Assembly (NCBI GenBank): GCA_019358895.1 | Contig: JAHHIG010000012.1 | Location: forward strand, 1 to 64,000 | DNA: 64,000 nt | DNA from: Tildeniella nuda ZEHNDER 1965/U140 | Lineage (GTDB): Bacteria > Cyanobacteriota > Cyanobacteriia > Leptolyngbyales > Leptolyngbyaceae | Reading direction: 5' to 3' | Shown: in pieces, positions 44,949 through 56,084 of the stretch | How the letters are laid out: every line of letters starts with the position of its first letter | How positions within the stretch are numbered: position 1 is the stretch's first letter | Position numbers and translations under genes: made by a program | The notes under the pieces: generated by a model | Databases searched by the model: none | What the model was told of the DNA's origin: nothing | The model's input: the letters and a program-made list of their open reading frames with translations, nothing else

Positions 44949-45087
44949 CTGGAACACATTTACGAGAAGTTTGGGGTGTAAACTCGCGTGGCTGCGTTCA
45001 TGGTCGCCTTACAGCATTTAGGCATTGTCAGTCCTTGTCGACGTAAAAGAGTACAGCCTATAGCCCCTACTGTTTGAGCAGCATAGC

Positions 45088-45513
45088 TTAGCCTTTGGGT
45101 GGATGCCACCCACCGGATACCCACCGTTTTCGGGCGACTCGGATCGTTGCCCGATTCATCTGTAAGGCTACAACCGTAGCTCTTCCAATTGTAGTTAGCC
45201 CTTCCATTCGTATGCCATCCTCACTCCAGACAAAGTGATCTGTCCACTTCTGACGACGAGGGTTGAACAGAAGCACAACAGCTTCAGTGAGAGGATCGGC
45301 AAATTCGGTCAGGTCAGATTTGAATTCGTTGCAGGCTCGACACGCCAAACAAACGTTGTCAAAGGTTGTTTCTCCACCTTTTGAGCGCGGAAGAATGTGA
45401 TCAAATGACAAATCAATGCCACTGTTGACGGCTTGAGTCAAACAGTAACAACATTGATTGCGATCGCTGACCCCAATCTGATTGCGTAACTCAACTGGAA
45501 TGTAGCTGGACAC
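45088..45513 (-). CDS. HNH endonuclease family protein
   Basis: A 141-residue protein. The HNH core is complete: RNQCCYCLTQAVNSGIDLSFDHILPRSKGG with two CxxC cysteines and the catalytic DH, then NVCLACRACNEFKSDLT with the Asn and the second cysteine pair. The C-terminal half (QKWTDHFVWSEDGIRMEGL) is typical of short cyanobacterial HNH proteins. These nucleases cut DNA; natural roles are mostly unknown. The gene begins six bases after the stop of the preceding 133-residue gene, a pairing I recall in other cyanobacteria, which suggests a two-gene module. Confidence 0.88.
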   Translation of the reverse strand: MSSYIPVELRNQIGVSDRNQCCYCLTQAVNSGIDLSFDHILPRSKGGETTFDNVCLACRACNEFKSDLTEFADPLTEAVVLLFNPRRQKWTDHFVWSEDGIRMEGLTTIGRATVVALQMNRATIRVARKRWVSGGWHPPKG

Positions 45514-45519
45514 AAAACT

Positions 45520-45921
45520 TTAAGGATTAGGAACCATGTGACCGCGCCAGCGCAACAGTACGGCAGCATGAGCTTTACGCAGCATAAAGGCATCGGCGGA
45601 CTGTCGGAGTTGGCTTAACTCAAACTTCTCGGAATCGCTCAAGATACCATCCTGATTGAGATCTAGTAGCGCATCGTAGCGAACCATTTCAGTTGAAGGT
45701 TGATGACTGCGGGCGATCGTCCACAACGCAGCATCATCCAGGCGATCGAGAGCAGCTAAAGCAGCCTGGAATTCTTCTGGAACATCGTCCCAATCAGGAG
45801 GGCTACCCACTTCTAAGGCATGGATCATGACTTCTTCGAGTGGACGCTGAGTTGCCTGGGCAGTGTTAACCAGGCGTTGATACAGTCGTTCTGGAAGTTG
45901 CAGGGTGATCGGTGCAGGCAC
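45520..45921 (-). CDS. Antitoxin-like conserved protein paired with HNH gene
   Basis: A 133-residue protein starting with GTG at 45921 (MPAPITLQLPERLYQRLVNT). The opening TLQLPERLYQRLVNTAQATQRPLEEVMIHAL resembles ribbon-helix-helix antitoxin starts. The middle is acidic (DDVPEEFQAALAALDRLDDA) and the end reads LRKAHAAVLLRWRGHMVP. It is immediately upstream of the HNH gene. Its first 100 bases and promoter region are duplicated at 44789-44948. A regulatory or immunity role for the HNH partner is inferred from the pairing only. Confidence 0.7.
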   Translation of the reverse strand: MPAPITLQLPERLYQRLVNTAQATQRPLEEVMIHALEVGSPPDWDDVPEEFQAALAALDRLDDAALWTIARSHQPSTEMVRYDALLDLNQDGILSDSEKFELSQLRQSADAFMLRKAHAAVLLRWRGHMVPNP

Positions 45922-46092
45922 AAAGCTAACCCCTTTAAATTACTTGCATTCTATCGAATCACGTCGATCGCCGTACTCAATTGTTAAGCAGCACCATTTT
46001 CTCAGTGGCGCGACTGTTTGAGTGCCTGCGATCGCTTTTGAAGGGTAAGCAGCTTGCTAGAATAAGGGGCAATCGCAGCCCTAGCAGCCACC

Positions 46093-46299
46093 ATGAACTA
46101 CCAAGACATCATTACCCTTGAACCTGGCAAACGCAGTGGAAAACCCTGCATCCGAGGAATGCGGATCACCGTATATGATGTCCTTTCCTATCTCGCCTCT
46201 GGCATGACGATCGAGGAAGTCCTTGCTGACTTCTCCTACCTCACCCGCGAGGATATCCCAGCTTCTACCAATGGCGCTGCCCCTGCAACCGTTGCCTGA
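46093..46299 (+). CDS. DUF433 antitoxin-like protein with altered C-terminus
   Basis: A 68-residue protein. The first 53 residues match DUF433 well: MNYQDIITLEPGKRSGKPCI, RGMRITVYDVLSYLASGMTI and EEVLADFSYLTREDI. The family normally ends with ILACLAYAADRE-type sequence; here it ends PASTNGAAPATVA, so the final helix was replaced. DUF433 genes usually precede a PIN-like DUF5615 toxin gene; instead the convergent PEP-synthase-like gene ends 26 bases downstream. It is probably an orphan remnant of a TA pair. Confidence 0.75.
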   Translation: MNYQDIITLEPGKRSGKPCIRGMRITVYDVLSYLASGMTIEEVLADFSYLTREDIPASTNGAAPATVA

Positions 46300-46324
46300 T
46301 ACCAGTTCCAAGACTGCATCTCGT

Positions 46325-49096
46325 TTAAGAATGCTGTTGTTCAGCGCGTGCGATCGCCCAGTAAGTAGACTCGACTGCATCAGGGTCAACCGAGATCGAA
46401 GTAATGCCCCAGCGGACGAGCGTTTCGACAAGCTCAGGATCACGAGAGGGAGCTTGCCCACACACCGAACAGGGGATACCTGCTTGATGGGCTTGTTGAA
46501 TCAGTTGGGCGATCGCGGCTCTGACGGCTGGATGTCGGGCATCAAAGGTAGATGCCATGTTAGCGTTATCACGGTCAACCCCTAAAAGTAACTGGGTGAG
46601 GTCATTGGTGCCGATCGCAATACCCTGAACACCTGCACGAACGTAGTCTGGCAGCAAAAACAACACCGACGGCACCTCTGCCATAATCCAAAGCTGAAAC
46701 TGGGGATTGTTCGCCAGCCCAGCTTTTTGCACCCGCTGACGGCAAAAAGAGAACTCCTCCACCGTGCGAACAAAGGGCAGCAAGAGGTGAATATTGGAGT
46801 AAGCAGATTGCACCTGCGCCAGTGCGGTCAGTTCCAACTCAAATAGGGTTGGATCGAGGCAGTAGCTAAACGTACCGTGTAGACCCAACGTAGGGTTGAC
46901 CTCAAGCGGGACTGCTTCACCACCTGGCAATCCTCTAGACTCGTGCGATCGCAAATCAAGCGAACGGTAGAACACAGGTCGCGGTGCCAAAGCCGCTGCA
47001 AATTGACTGATGCGAGTCGCCAGACATTCAACCAGGGCAGCACTGCGCCCACTCTGTAGCCACTGCAAAGGATGCTGATACTCTAACGCTGAAAGCGCCA
47101 TCAGCTCTCCGCGCAGCAGACCAATGCCATCGATCGGCAAGGCAGCGATGGACTCAAGGCGATCGGGTTGACTGAGATTCACCATCAGTCGCGTCCTCAG
47201 CGGTGGGCGATCGCTGGGAGCAATCGTTCTGGCAGGTAAAGCAGGCGCACTCGCTACAGAATCGGGCATACCTGCTAACCGATAAACAGCGCCTCGATCG
47301 CCATCAATGAGGATGAGATCATCGGTTTGAATACGCTGAGTGGCATTGGCAGCCGCTATCACTGCCGGGACACCTAACTCTCTTGCAATGATGGCACTGT
47401 GCGATGTCATGCTGCCCTGCTCAAGCACAATGCCAACCGCCTGTTTGATCGACCCTAGCCAGTGTGGCGGTAACATTTCAGCCACCAAAATGGTGCCAGG
47501 AGGAATGGGATCGATCGCGTCAAGCTGTGAAATGACTCTAGCTCTGGCGATCGCTTGCCCCTGTGCTGCCGCCAGCCCGTTTACCAGTAATGTTTGCGAC
47601 TGGCTGATTGGAGACGATTGGGAAGTCATTATTGCTGAACTCGCTGTTTCTGCCTGTTGCTTCAAGGGTGGCTCTGAGGCTGCTGTCATCAGAGTCGGTG
47701 TCAACGCCAGGTTGTGAAGCGTTTGCGTCCGTAACGAGAGCATAATGACTTGAGTCAGGCAAAACTGTGTCGATTCATCTGGTTCTGCCAGGAGTGTCCA
47801 CTCTAAAACCGATACGTTGCTGAAGTCTGCCATCACACGTTGAACAAGCGTCACTAGAGCGCCGATTTGTGTGTCATTCAGCGAAAAGTGCGTTCGTTGA
47901 GCTTCGTCTGGCAAGTAGGCGAGCAGTGGGAGAGCGTGGGGATGCGCGGCTAAAGGCGTTGAATAATGGGTTAGAGCGACTTCAGCCGTTGGTACGGTTG
48001 GTTCATCAAGGCTAGGTGCAGTAACAAAGGGGTGAGACCTCCGATCGCTGGCGCTAGTGCGATCGTGTGTCTCTAGTGCTTGTATCTCGCTGGCGTTCTG
48101 ATGCGCGGCAATACTCTCTGCCACCTGATAGACAATTGTCCGCTTGCCCAACTGCTGCGCCTGCACGATACCACTTGTTGCGTCAGCCTGATACACATCC
48201 GGCAAAACCTCTCCCCAGGCGATCGCCACACCCAGTCCATTGGTGGCTTGGATCTGTAACATATCATCCAGAATTTGAACGCTACCAGACGCGATCGCGG
48301 AACGAAGCGGTTGCACCAGCACGGCTAGCTTGACCTGTTGCAAATGAATGTTTAAACGCTGCCAGTAAAACAGGCTCTTTGCCCGAAAGAGCTGTGCCCA
48401 TAAGCGCTTTAACCCTTGAGCAACATCGGCTTCAGTGGCGCAACAGATCTGGATATCAAACAACGCCGAACTTCTCCCATCTGCGATCGCGCCTACTTTG
48501 GTAGCAGTGCTAGCAGTGGTTTTGACAAACAGAGAGGGACGCAAGACAACGATCGGCGTGTGCAACTGTCGTATTGCGTCGTTGATTTCTGCCAACCACG
48601 CGGCTGGCAAAGCTGGCACCTCAATCGACTGGCGCAACTGTCGAGCGATCGCCTGTAGCTGCCGTGGATTCTCAATGTCTAACCGTAGCGACGAGTGGGG
48701 CAGATCAGCAAAGAGCGGTTCTGACCAGTCGATCGCTTCTAGAAACTGGCGCAACATGTGAGCCGAGACAACAAACCCTGGCGCGACGGGGATCTCTTTT
48801 TGCAGCAACTGGCTCAGGTAGAACGCTTTGTTCCCAACCAAAGCACGATGGTGCGGTTGAATCTGATTGAGCCAGTAGAGATTAGCCACAGTAGCAAGGG
48901 ATAGCAAACATGAATCAATCTTCAGTTTTTCGCCTCTACCATCATGCGGTTGGGAGACGGTGAGGGGAGAGGAGTGAGGTTTAGATGCTTTGTTCCTGCC
49001 TCTGCTCTCCTCTGAAGAACCTAGATGATCATCAGTGCTTTGAGCATTGGGCGTTGAGTGCTGGCGATCGGCTGAGCGAACAACCAATCGAACCAC
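46325..49096 (-). CDS. Divergent phosphoenolpyruvate synthase-like protein
   Basis: A 923-residue protein (854 from an alternative GTG at about 48889, where family similarity begins VANLYWLNQIQPHHRALVGN). Domains are an N-terminal ATP-grasp-like region, a swivelling phosphohistidine domain with VLEQGSMTSHSAIIARELGV (His present), and a TIM barrel with LMAEVPSV-type, GTNDLTQLLLGVDRDN and PCSVCGQAPSRDPELVETLV (catalytic Cys present). In PpsA the ATP-binding part reads VAVRSSATAEDLP and ASFAGQ; here the region reads IVVLRPSLFVKTTASTATKV and has no ASFAGQ. A long inserted stretch (about residues 330-520) is Ser/Thr/Gln-rich. The TIM-barrel chemistry may survive, but classical pyruvate-phosphorylating activity is doubtful. 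Confidence 0.75.
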   Translation of the reverse strand: MVRLVVRSADRQHSTPNAQSTDDHLGSSEESRGRNKASKPHSSPLTVSQPHDGRGEKLKIDSCLLSLATVANLYWLNQIQPHHRALVGNKAFYLSQLLQKEIPVAPGFVVSAHMLRQFLEAIDWSEPLFADLPHSSLRLDIENPRQLQAIARQLRQSIEVPALPAAWLAEINDAIRQLHTPIVVLRPSLFVKTTASTATKVGAIADGRSSALFDIQICCATEADVAQGLKRLWAQLFRAKSLFYWQRLNIHLQQVKLAVLVQPLRSAIASGSVQILDDMLQIQATNGLGVAIAWGEVLPDVYQADATSGIVQAQQLGKRTIVYQVAESIAAHQNASEIQALETHDRTSASDRRSHPFVTAPSLDEPTVPTAEVALTHYSTPLAAHPHALPLLAYLPDEAQRTHFSLNDTQIGALVTLVQRVMADFSNVSVLEWTLLAEPDESTQFCLTQVIMLSLRTQTLHNLALTPTLMTAASEPPLKQQAETASSAIMTSQSSPISQSQTLLVNGLAAAQGQAIARARVISQLDAIDPIPPGTILVAEMLPPHWLGSIKQAVGIVLEQGSMTSHSAIIARELGVPAVIAAANATQRIQTDDLILIDGDRGAVYRLAGMPDSVASAPALPARTIAPSDRPPLRTRLMVNLSQPDRLESIAALPIDGIGLLRGELMALSALEYQHPLQWLQSGRSAALVECLATRISQFAAALAPRPVFYRSLDLRSHESRGLPGGEAVPLEVNPTLGLHGTFSYCLDPTLFELELTALAQVQSAYSNIHLLLPFVRTVEEFSFCRQRVQKAGLANNPQFQLWIMAEVPSVLFLLPDYVRAGVQGIAIGTNDLTQLLLGVDRDNANMASTFDARHPAVRAAIAQLIQQAHQAGIPCSVCGQAPSRDPELVETLVRWGITSISVDPDAVESTYWAIARAEQQHS

Positions 49097-49297
49097 TACA
49101 GCATGCGAAATTTAAACCAACCGATCAGCAAGGCTCTTCCAGGTATAGCAGTATCGCTAGTTGGGCATACTTGAGCCAGCCATGTCACGTATCCAGCGCC
49201 GTTAATTGCGATCGCTGACTGCTGCACTCCTGCCCCTGTCTTCTGCGCTCTACCAAATTTACATTCCAAATTTTACAGCTTTGAGGTGCCTCTAACT

Positions 49298-49981
49298 ATG
49301 AGCGGCTTTGTCAAACGATTCAATGGGCTGCTTGATTTGGTGTTGCAGGCGCAATGTCCGCTTTGCCACCGCACGACCGCCGCTGCTTTTTGCCAAGCCT
49401 GTCAGCGTCAGCTTCAGCAATGCCAGCTTCCCAACCCTGCCTGGTCGCAGGAGGAGCAACTGCCTGTATTTGCCTGGGGACGTTACAGTGGTGCGCTACG
49501 ACGGACGATCGCCGCCTTCAAATATGAAAACAAGCCACATCTGGCGCGTCCTCTTGGAGAATGGCTGGCACTTGCCTGGTTAGGTGCAACAAAGCAAGCG
49601 ACAACCTTTACAGTCGTGCCCATTCCCATGCATCCGACGAAGCAACAGCAACGGGGCTTTAACCAGGCAGATCTGTTAGCAGAACAGTTCTGTGAGCAAA
49701 CGCGATTGCCGCTACAAAAACAAGGACTGAGTCGATCGCGCGAAACCACCGCTCAGTTTCAGCTCTCGGCGGGCGATCGTGAACAAAACCTGGCAGATGC
49801 TTTCAGCCTTGGCAAGGCCTTTCGCAAACGCCATCCTACTGGTTCCGTGCTCTTACTCGACGACATCTACACCACTGGCGCAACCGCTCGCTCTGCTGCC
49901 CAGACCCTTCGTCGCCACGGCATTCGAGTGCAGGGGCTAATTGTGCTGGCAAGGGCAGCGTTGGAGAAGGATGAGGGATGA
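49298..49981 (+). CDS. comF: ComF family protein (phosphoribosyltransferase fold)
   Basis: A 227-residue ComF family protein. It has an N-terminal four-cysteine zinc site (CPLCHRTTAAAFCQACQRQL) and a type I phosphoribosyltransferase fold: FTVVPIPMHPTKQQQRGFNQ, then VLLLDDIYTTGATARSAAQT, the PRPP-binding loop. In naturally competent bacteria ComF assists uptake of single-stranded DNA; in others its role is unclear. A GTG at 49286 is in frame, but the ATG at 49298 matches family starts better. It is divergent from the PEP-synthase-like gene. Confidence 0.9.
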   Translation: MSGFVKRFNGLLDLVLQAQCPLCHRTTAAAFCQACQRQLQQCQLPNPAWSQEEQLPVFAWGRYSGALRRTIAAFKYENKPHLARPLGEWLALAWLGATKQATTFTVVPIPMHPTKQQQRGFNQADLLAEQFCEQTRLPLQKQGLSRSRETTAQFQLSAGDREQNLADAFSLGKAFRKRHPTGSVLLLDDIYTTGATARSAAQTLRRHGIRVQGLIVLARAALEKDEG

Positions 49982-50133
49982 AGGATGAAGGATAAAAGTT
50001 GTGAGTTGTGAGTTAGCGTTCCTCTGCCGCCTCTGCTCTCTTCTTTTCTTGGATGCCCTTTCTTGGATGCCCTTTCTTGTATGACTGAAAGGCTTTACGG
50101 GCTTTACAACTAACGACCAAAAACTAACAACTA

Positions 50134-50279
50134 ACGCGATGTGCAACTAATTCGCCCTCATCCCCACCCTTCTCCCCAGGGAGAAGGGCTTCCAGACCGT
50201 TCCGGTTCCCTCTCCCATCGGGAGAGGGCTAGGGTGAGGGCAGTTTTGGCAGGCTTTTCAGGAAAGTCGCACATCGCGT
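50134..50279. mobile_element. 146-bp MITE-like element, copy 2
   Basis: The same ends as copy 1: ACGCGATGTGC at 50134-50144 and GCACATCGCGT at 50269-50279. AACTA flanks both sides (50129-50133 and 50280-50284), though the surrounding AACTAACA repeats make this duplication less certain than that of copy 1. Length is identical to copy 1 and only a few bases differ (for example TTCCTTCTCCC against TTCCCTCTCCC). Confidence 0.85.
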
Positions 50280-50302
50280 AACTAACAACTAACAACCAAA
50301 AA

Positions 50303-50992
50303 CTACTTCATCAGCCCATGTTCCAACGCATAGCGCACCAGTTCTGTCCGGCTGCTGGTGCCTGTTTTGCTGAAGAGTCGGCTGACGTACTTTTCGACGT
50401 TACGGACGCTGGTTTCGAGGCGGCGGGCAATTTCTTTGTTCATCAAACCATCCACGACGAGATTGAGGACGCTTTGCTCTCTGGGTGTGAAATCAATTTG
50501 GACGGTGTTGGGCAACTGGGCGATCGAGCCTCCTTTCGTCAACAGCCGCTTGATTTCTTCGATTTCTCGAATCACGTCGTCAATGTTGCGCGGTTCGTCT
50601 TCGCCAGCAGCACGCACGACATCACGCTTTTGCAACAGATTGGTGACGATCGCCACCAATTCATCGGGATCAAAGGGTTTCGATAAGTAGGCATCGGCAC
50701 CTGCGTTGTAGCCCTGAATGCGATCGGAAGTCATGCCTCTAGCAGTCAGAAACACCACTGGCACTGTTTTGAACTGTGGCTCATCGCGCAACTGTTTGAG
50801 AAACTGATAGCCATCGACCTGAGGCATCATGATGTCGGTGATGACCAAATCGGGTAGCGTTTGCTTTGCCAGAGCTAAGCCTTCATTGGCATTGCTGGCA
50901 ACCGCAACGATAAAGCCGCTATCTTCAAGGTACGCCTGCACCGCCTCACGCAAGCCTGGTTCATCATCCACTAGCAAGAGTTGACCTGGCAT
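50303..50992 (-). CDS. NarL/LuxR-type response regulator, Rre1/Ycf29-like
   Basis: A 229-residue two-component regulator. The receiver domain (1-125) has D10, phosphoacceptor D53 in LVITDIMMPQVDG, T81 in FLTARG and K105 in AYLSKPFDPDE. A linker helix (IDDVIREIEEIKRLLTKGG) leads to a LuxR-type helix-turn-helix, FTPREQSVLNLVVDGLMNKE and RNVEKYVSRLFSKTG. This matches the Rre1 regulator of cyanobacteria (Synechocystis slr1783), related to plastid Ycf29 and linked to heat and osmotic stress with Hik34; orthology is from recollection. No kinase gene is adjacent. Confidence 0.87.
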   Translation of the reverse strand: MPGQLLLVDDEPGLREAVQAYLEDSGFIVAVASNANEGLALAKQTLPDLVITDIMMPQVDGYQFLKQLRDEPQFKTVPVVFLTARGMTSDRIQGYNAGADAYLSKPFDPDELVAIVTNLLQKRDVVRAAGEDEPRNIDDVIREIEEIKRLLTKGGSIAQLPNTVQIDFTPREQSVLNLVVDGLMNKEIARRLETSVRNVEKYVSRLFSKTGTSSRTELVRYALEHGLMK

Positions 50993-51080
50993 GAAGACCG
51001 CGCGCTCCTATAGTGCTTTGTATCATCCTTATTGTAGCGATCGGCTTGCTTGATCGCTGTCCTAAATCATTGAGTCTTTG

Positions 51081-51248
<168 letters not shown>

Positions 51249-51254
51249 CTTTAC

Positions 51255-52148
51255 TCACGGCTTCTTTCGGTCAGCAGTGCCATCTGGCTTTGGATTCTGC
51301 ATGGGTGTTGCGATCGGCTTTTTGCCTTCGATCGGCTTTACTGGTATTGGCTTTTTGTTGCCGATGGGTGGAGCACTGGCTGGTTTTTTCGGTGCTGCTG
51401 TACTGGCTGGCTTCTGACCAGTCTGCACTTTAAAGGATTGAATGCTTTGCTCAAACATTGCCAGTCGCTGCTGGTAGTCACCTGCTCTGGTTGAATACGC
51501 GACTGTCCACAGTGTCTTGCCTTGCTTGATGACATAAATCAACTGTCTCAAGGCATCGGACTGAGCGGCGCTGGACGGCACGCTGGCTTCTGTCACCAAC
51601 CGTCCGGCTGAGTTTTGCCCTACCTGCACCGTTTTGCGCTCGATCGTCCGAATGGGTGTAGGCAATGACTGTACAGCGGCATCAATATAAGCATCGACCG
51701 TAACGGTTTCGGGTACATTAACAGCGCTAATCACAACATTGGTGACCCCGCCTGTACGATCGGGCTTTGGGTCTACGGCAATGAGCAGAAAGGTGCTGGG
51801 ATTTTGTTCCACCATGCTGGCAATCTGCTCGTAATCGGTTCCGAGCGATCGAATGCCCTTAATCAGCGTCTGCAAGCCTGTCGTATTGGGACTACCACCG
51901 CGATAATTTTCTGGTAACGCTAGTTCAACACCCGGTGCCTTAAAGGTTTGCCACTTTTCGACAAGCGCACCTGCCCCTGCTGGTTGAACGCGCGACCTGG
52001 CACCCGATGTCCCTGTTAAGGCATCTGCACCCGAAGGCTTGGTCTGTGCTGCGCCACCTGATGTTGTTGGTTTGGGTGTTGCCGCTTCACTGGAGACAGC
52101 ACCCAAACTCAAAAGGATTAAGCCAATACTAATGAGAGTTTTTTGCAT
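51255..52148 (-). CDS. Secreted hypothetical protein with Lys/Pro-rich tail
   Basis: A 297-residue protein with a signal peptide (MQKTLISIGLILLSLGAVSSEA). A Thr/Gly/Ser-rich linker to residue 60 is followed by a folded domain of about 170 residues: WQTFKAPGVELALPENYRGG, IASMVEQNPSTFLLIAVDPK, GRLVTEASVPSS and KQGKTLWTVAYSTRAGDYQQ. This resembles PsbP/LpqN-like folds but I cannot name it. The last 60 residues are Lys/Pro/Gly-rich. It is probably periplasmic or thylakoid-lumenal. It lies between two heptamer repeat arrays. Confidence 0.7.
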   Translation of the reverse strand: MQKTLISIGLILLSLGAVSSEAATPKPTTSGGAAQTKPSGADALTGTSGARSRVQPAGAGALVEKWQTFKAPGVELALPENYRGGSPNTTGLQTLIKGIRSLGTDYEQIASMVEQNPSTFLLIAVDPKPDRTGGVTNVVISAVNVPETVTVDAYIDAAVQSLPTPIRTIERKTVQVGQNSAGRLVTEASVPSSAAQSDALRQLIYVIKQGKTLWTVAYSTRAGDYQQRLAMFEQSIQSFKVQTGQKPASTAAPKKPASAPPIGNKKPIPVKPIEGKKPIATPMQNPKPDGTADRKKP

Positions 52149-54220
<2,072 letters not shown>

Positions 54221-54286
54221 GGTATCGTAGGCGTGCAGCCACGATCGGTACCCAGAACCGCAAACTGGCAGAAACAAGGATGTTTT

Positions 54287-54499
54287 GTGGCTTACTGGAT
54301 CAAACTTAACTATGAGCGCAGTACCTACGTGATCGACCTGGATCGAGTCACCGCGTTTTGCTATACGCCGAATGCAAAGGTGTCGTTTTCGCTCTTGGAT
54401 GGCAACACGACGATCGTCGTGACGCAGCAAAGTGACCCTGAGTCCTACCAGCACATGCTGGACTACGTAGAAAAACGCACCGGATTTTCGTTGCCATAA
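54287..54499 (+). CDS. Small conserved hypothetical protein
   Basis: A 70-residue beta-rich protein, AYWIKLNYERSTYVIDLDRV then FSLLDGNTTIVVTQQSDPES. The GTG start at 54287 has AAGGA six bases upstream and is preferred to the GTG at 54233. It resembles short cyanobacterial proteins of unknown function. It lies 66 bases after pyrG on the same strand. Confidence 0.65.
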   Translation: MAYWIKLNYERSTYVIDLDRVTAFCYTPNAKVSFSLLDGNTTIVVTQQSDPESYQHMLDYVEKRTGFSLP

Positions 54500-54521
54500 A
54501 GCGCTAAAGGGCAGAAAGACG

Positions 54522-55307
54522 CTATGAGTCAGTCAGCGTGATCTGCTCACCGACTCGCAAAACCTTTCCTGCTTGCGAAGCCAGGGTGCGCGTATTCACT
54601 GCTAACCTAAAAAAGTGGTTGAAACGCGAAGCCTCTGCCCACGTGGGCAAGGTTTCCTGGCGCTTGGTGACAAAGGTTTTTTGAAAGTGGGGCAAACCTG
54701 TGCCCGTTACGGGATCGCGGGTGACCACAACGCAGCGCTGACACGGATTAACGCCTGCAAACGGCACATCACCAATTTGAAAGGGCACTGTGCGATCGCC
54801 CTCACTAAAGAGTCTATCTTCCCAAAACGCCTCTACGCCAGCAATTTCCAGGTTCGATCGAAAGCGGCGACGCACTTCTTCCACACTCAGGTTGGGAAAC
54901 CAGTCTGCGATCGCTTGTAGTGTGGCAGTGCTGACAACGGTTGGTCCAGGCGAATCTGTATCATCAGGAAACCCTACCTGCGTATTTTGAATCAGTTGCA
55001 CTGGGAAGCCAAAGTAAGCACTAAGCCATGCTTCTAGCGCCACCCGTTCAGCATCCAAATGAAAGGTCGTTACTTGAAGCTTGTCTTGCACGCTAAGCGA
55101 AACGGTACGGGCACTCAGGTCGATGCTAGAGCGAATGCCATGCACCGCTGCGGTTCGTTTGCCGTTGACAAATTTGCCCTGTGAGTCGACGATCGCAAAC
55201 TCACGATCGTGCTTTAGCGCTCCACTTGCTAGCATAGTTGTTTGGGCGATCGTCACCCCATCAAGAGCTTTGATAGGATAGACGACGATCTGGGCTAATT
55301 CAGGCAT
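54522..55307 (-). CDS. MOSC domain protein
   Basis: A 261-residue protein with the MOSC N-terminal beta-barrel (PELAQIVVYPIKALDGVTIA, FAIVDSQGKFVNGKR) and the MOSC domain (FRSNLEIAGVEAFWEDRLFS, FAGVNPCQRCVVVTRDPVTG). The conserved cysteine in PCQRC is the molybdenum-sulfur ligand region of mARC-like enzymes, which reduce N-hydroxylated compounds. Cyanobacterial members lack characterised substrates. It converges with the small gene ending at 54499. Confidence 0.87.
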   Translation of the reverse strand: MPELAQIVVYPIKALDGVTIAQTTMLASGALKHDREFAIVDSQGKFVNGKRTAAVHGIRSSIDLSARTVSLSVQDKLQVTTFHLDAERVALEAWLSAYFGFPVQLIQNTQVGFPDDTDSPGPTVVSTATLQAIADWFPNLSVEEVRRRFRSNLEIAGVEAFWEDRLFSEGDRTVPFQIGDVPFAGVNPCQRCVVVTRDPVTGTGLPHFQKTFVTKRQETLPTWAEASRFNHFFRLAVNTRTLASQAGKVLRVGEQITLTDS

Positions 55308-55370
55308 ACAGATTCAGGCGATCGGGGAAAGGTAGACAGGCTTTGGTGAATGAACAAGGATTGATATTAG

Positions 55371-55649
55371 CTATCAGCTATTAGCTATCAGCTATCAGCT
55401 ATCAGCTATCAGCTATCAGCTATCAGCTATTAGCTATCAGCTATCAGCTATCAGCTTTTAATTTACTCTCTGGCAAGTAAGTTATAGCTTGAGAAGCCGC
55501 TGACCGCTGACCGCTGACCGCCGACCGCTGACCGCTGACTGCTGACCACTGACCGCTAACTGCTGACCGCTGACCGCTAACTGCTGACCGCTGACCGCTG
55601 ACCGCTGACCACTGACCGCTGACCGCCGACCGCTGACCGCTGACCGCCA
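55371..55649. repeat. Compound heptamer repeat, copy 2 (inverted)
   Basis: TATCAGCTAT units (55371-55458), then the core TTTACTCTCTGGCAAGTAAG with TATAGCTTGAGAAGCC (55462-55499), then about twenty GCTGACC/GCCGACC/GCTAACT units to 55649. It is the reverse of the array at 51082-51248, with the core differing at one or two bases. It lies between the MOSC gene and the 55686 gene. Confidence 0.85.
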
Positions 55650-55685
55650 TAACTATACTTTGCCTAATCAATTAGATTGTTAACC

Positions 55686-56084
55686 ATGACTGGACTGCGA
55701 TGGACTCAAGTACTGCGATCGTTAGGGCTAGAGTTTTGGCTCTTGTTGCCATTGCTAGGACTTAGCTTTTGGTTGACCAGTGGCATGTTGACAGACCGAA
55801 TATTAGCTCGATCGAACAAGGTAACGCCTTACCTGGAAGGCAATCGCCAACCCAAACAACCGCTGCGCACTGTGCAGTCCATTACAGTCGTCACCGCCGC
55901 ACGACAGGGGTACTCGACTGTCACGATCAAAACAGCCAACTCGGCGCTTAAGACCGTAACGTTTGAGTTTCCAACCACTCAACCAGAACAAATCGAAGCC
56001 GCGATCAGTCGAGAATTGGGGTTGCCACGCGATCGTATCCGTAAATTGGTTCGTTACCAGTCTGGTCAAGGGAGTGGGGAGTAG
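55686..56084 (+). CDS. Hypothetical single-pass membrane protein
   Basis: A 132-residue protein. A membrane helix at about residues 14-34 (LEFWLLLPLLGLSFWLTSGM) is followed by a soluble domain (RTVQSITVVTAARQGYSTVT, FEFPTTQPEQIEAAISRELG, RDRIRKLVRYQSG). I recall similar proteins in cyanobacteria without function. The ATG at 55686 is chosen over the TTG at 55677. Its promoter must lie within or beside the heptamer array. Confidence 0.65.
   Translation: MTGLRWTQVLRSLGLEFWLLLPLLGLSFWLTSGMLTDRILARSNKVTPYLEGNRQPKQPLRTVQSITVVTAARQGYSTVTIKTANSALKTVTFEFPTTQPEQIEAAISRELGLPRDRIRKLVRYQSGQGSGE

Noticed and set aside
44789-45046. 85-codon ORF after the TPR-glycosyltransferase gene
   Set aside because: Its first two thirds are the antisense of the duplicated segment of the HNH module.
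55444-55671. ORF with SAVSGQR repeats
   Set aside because: Translation of the heptamer array only.
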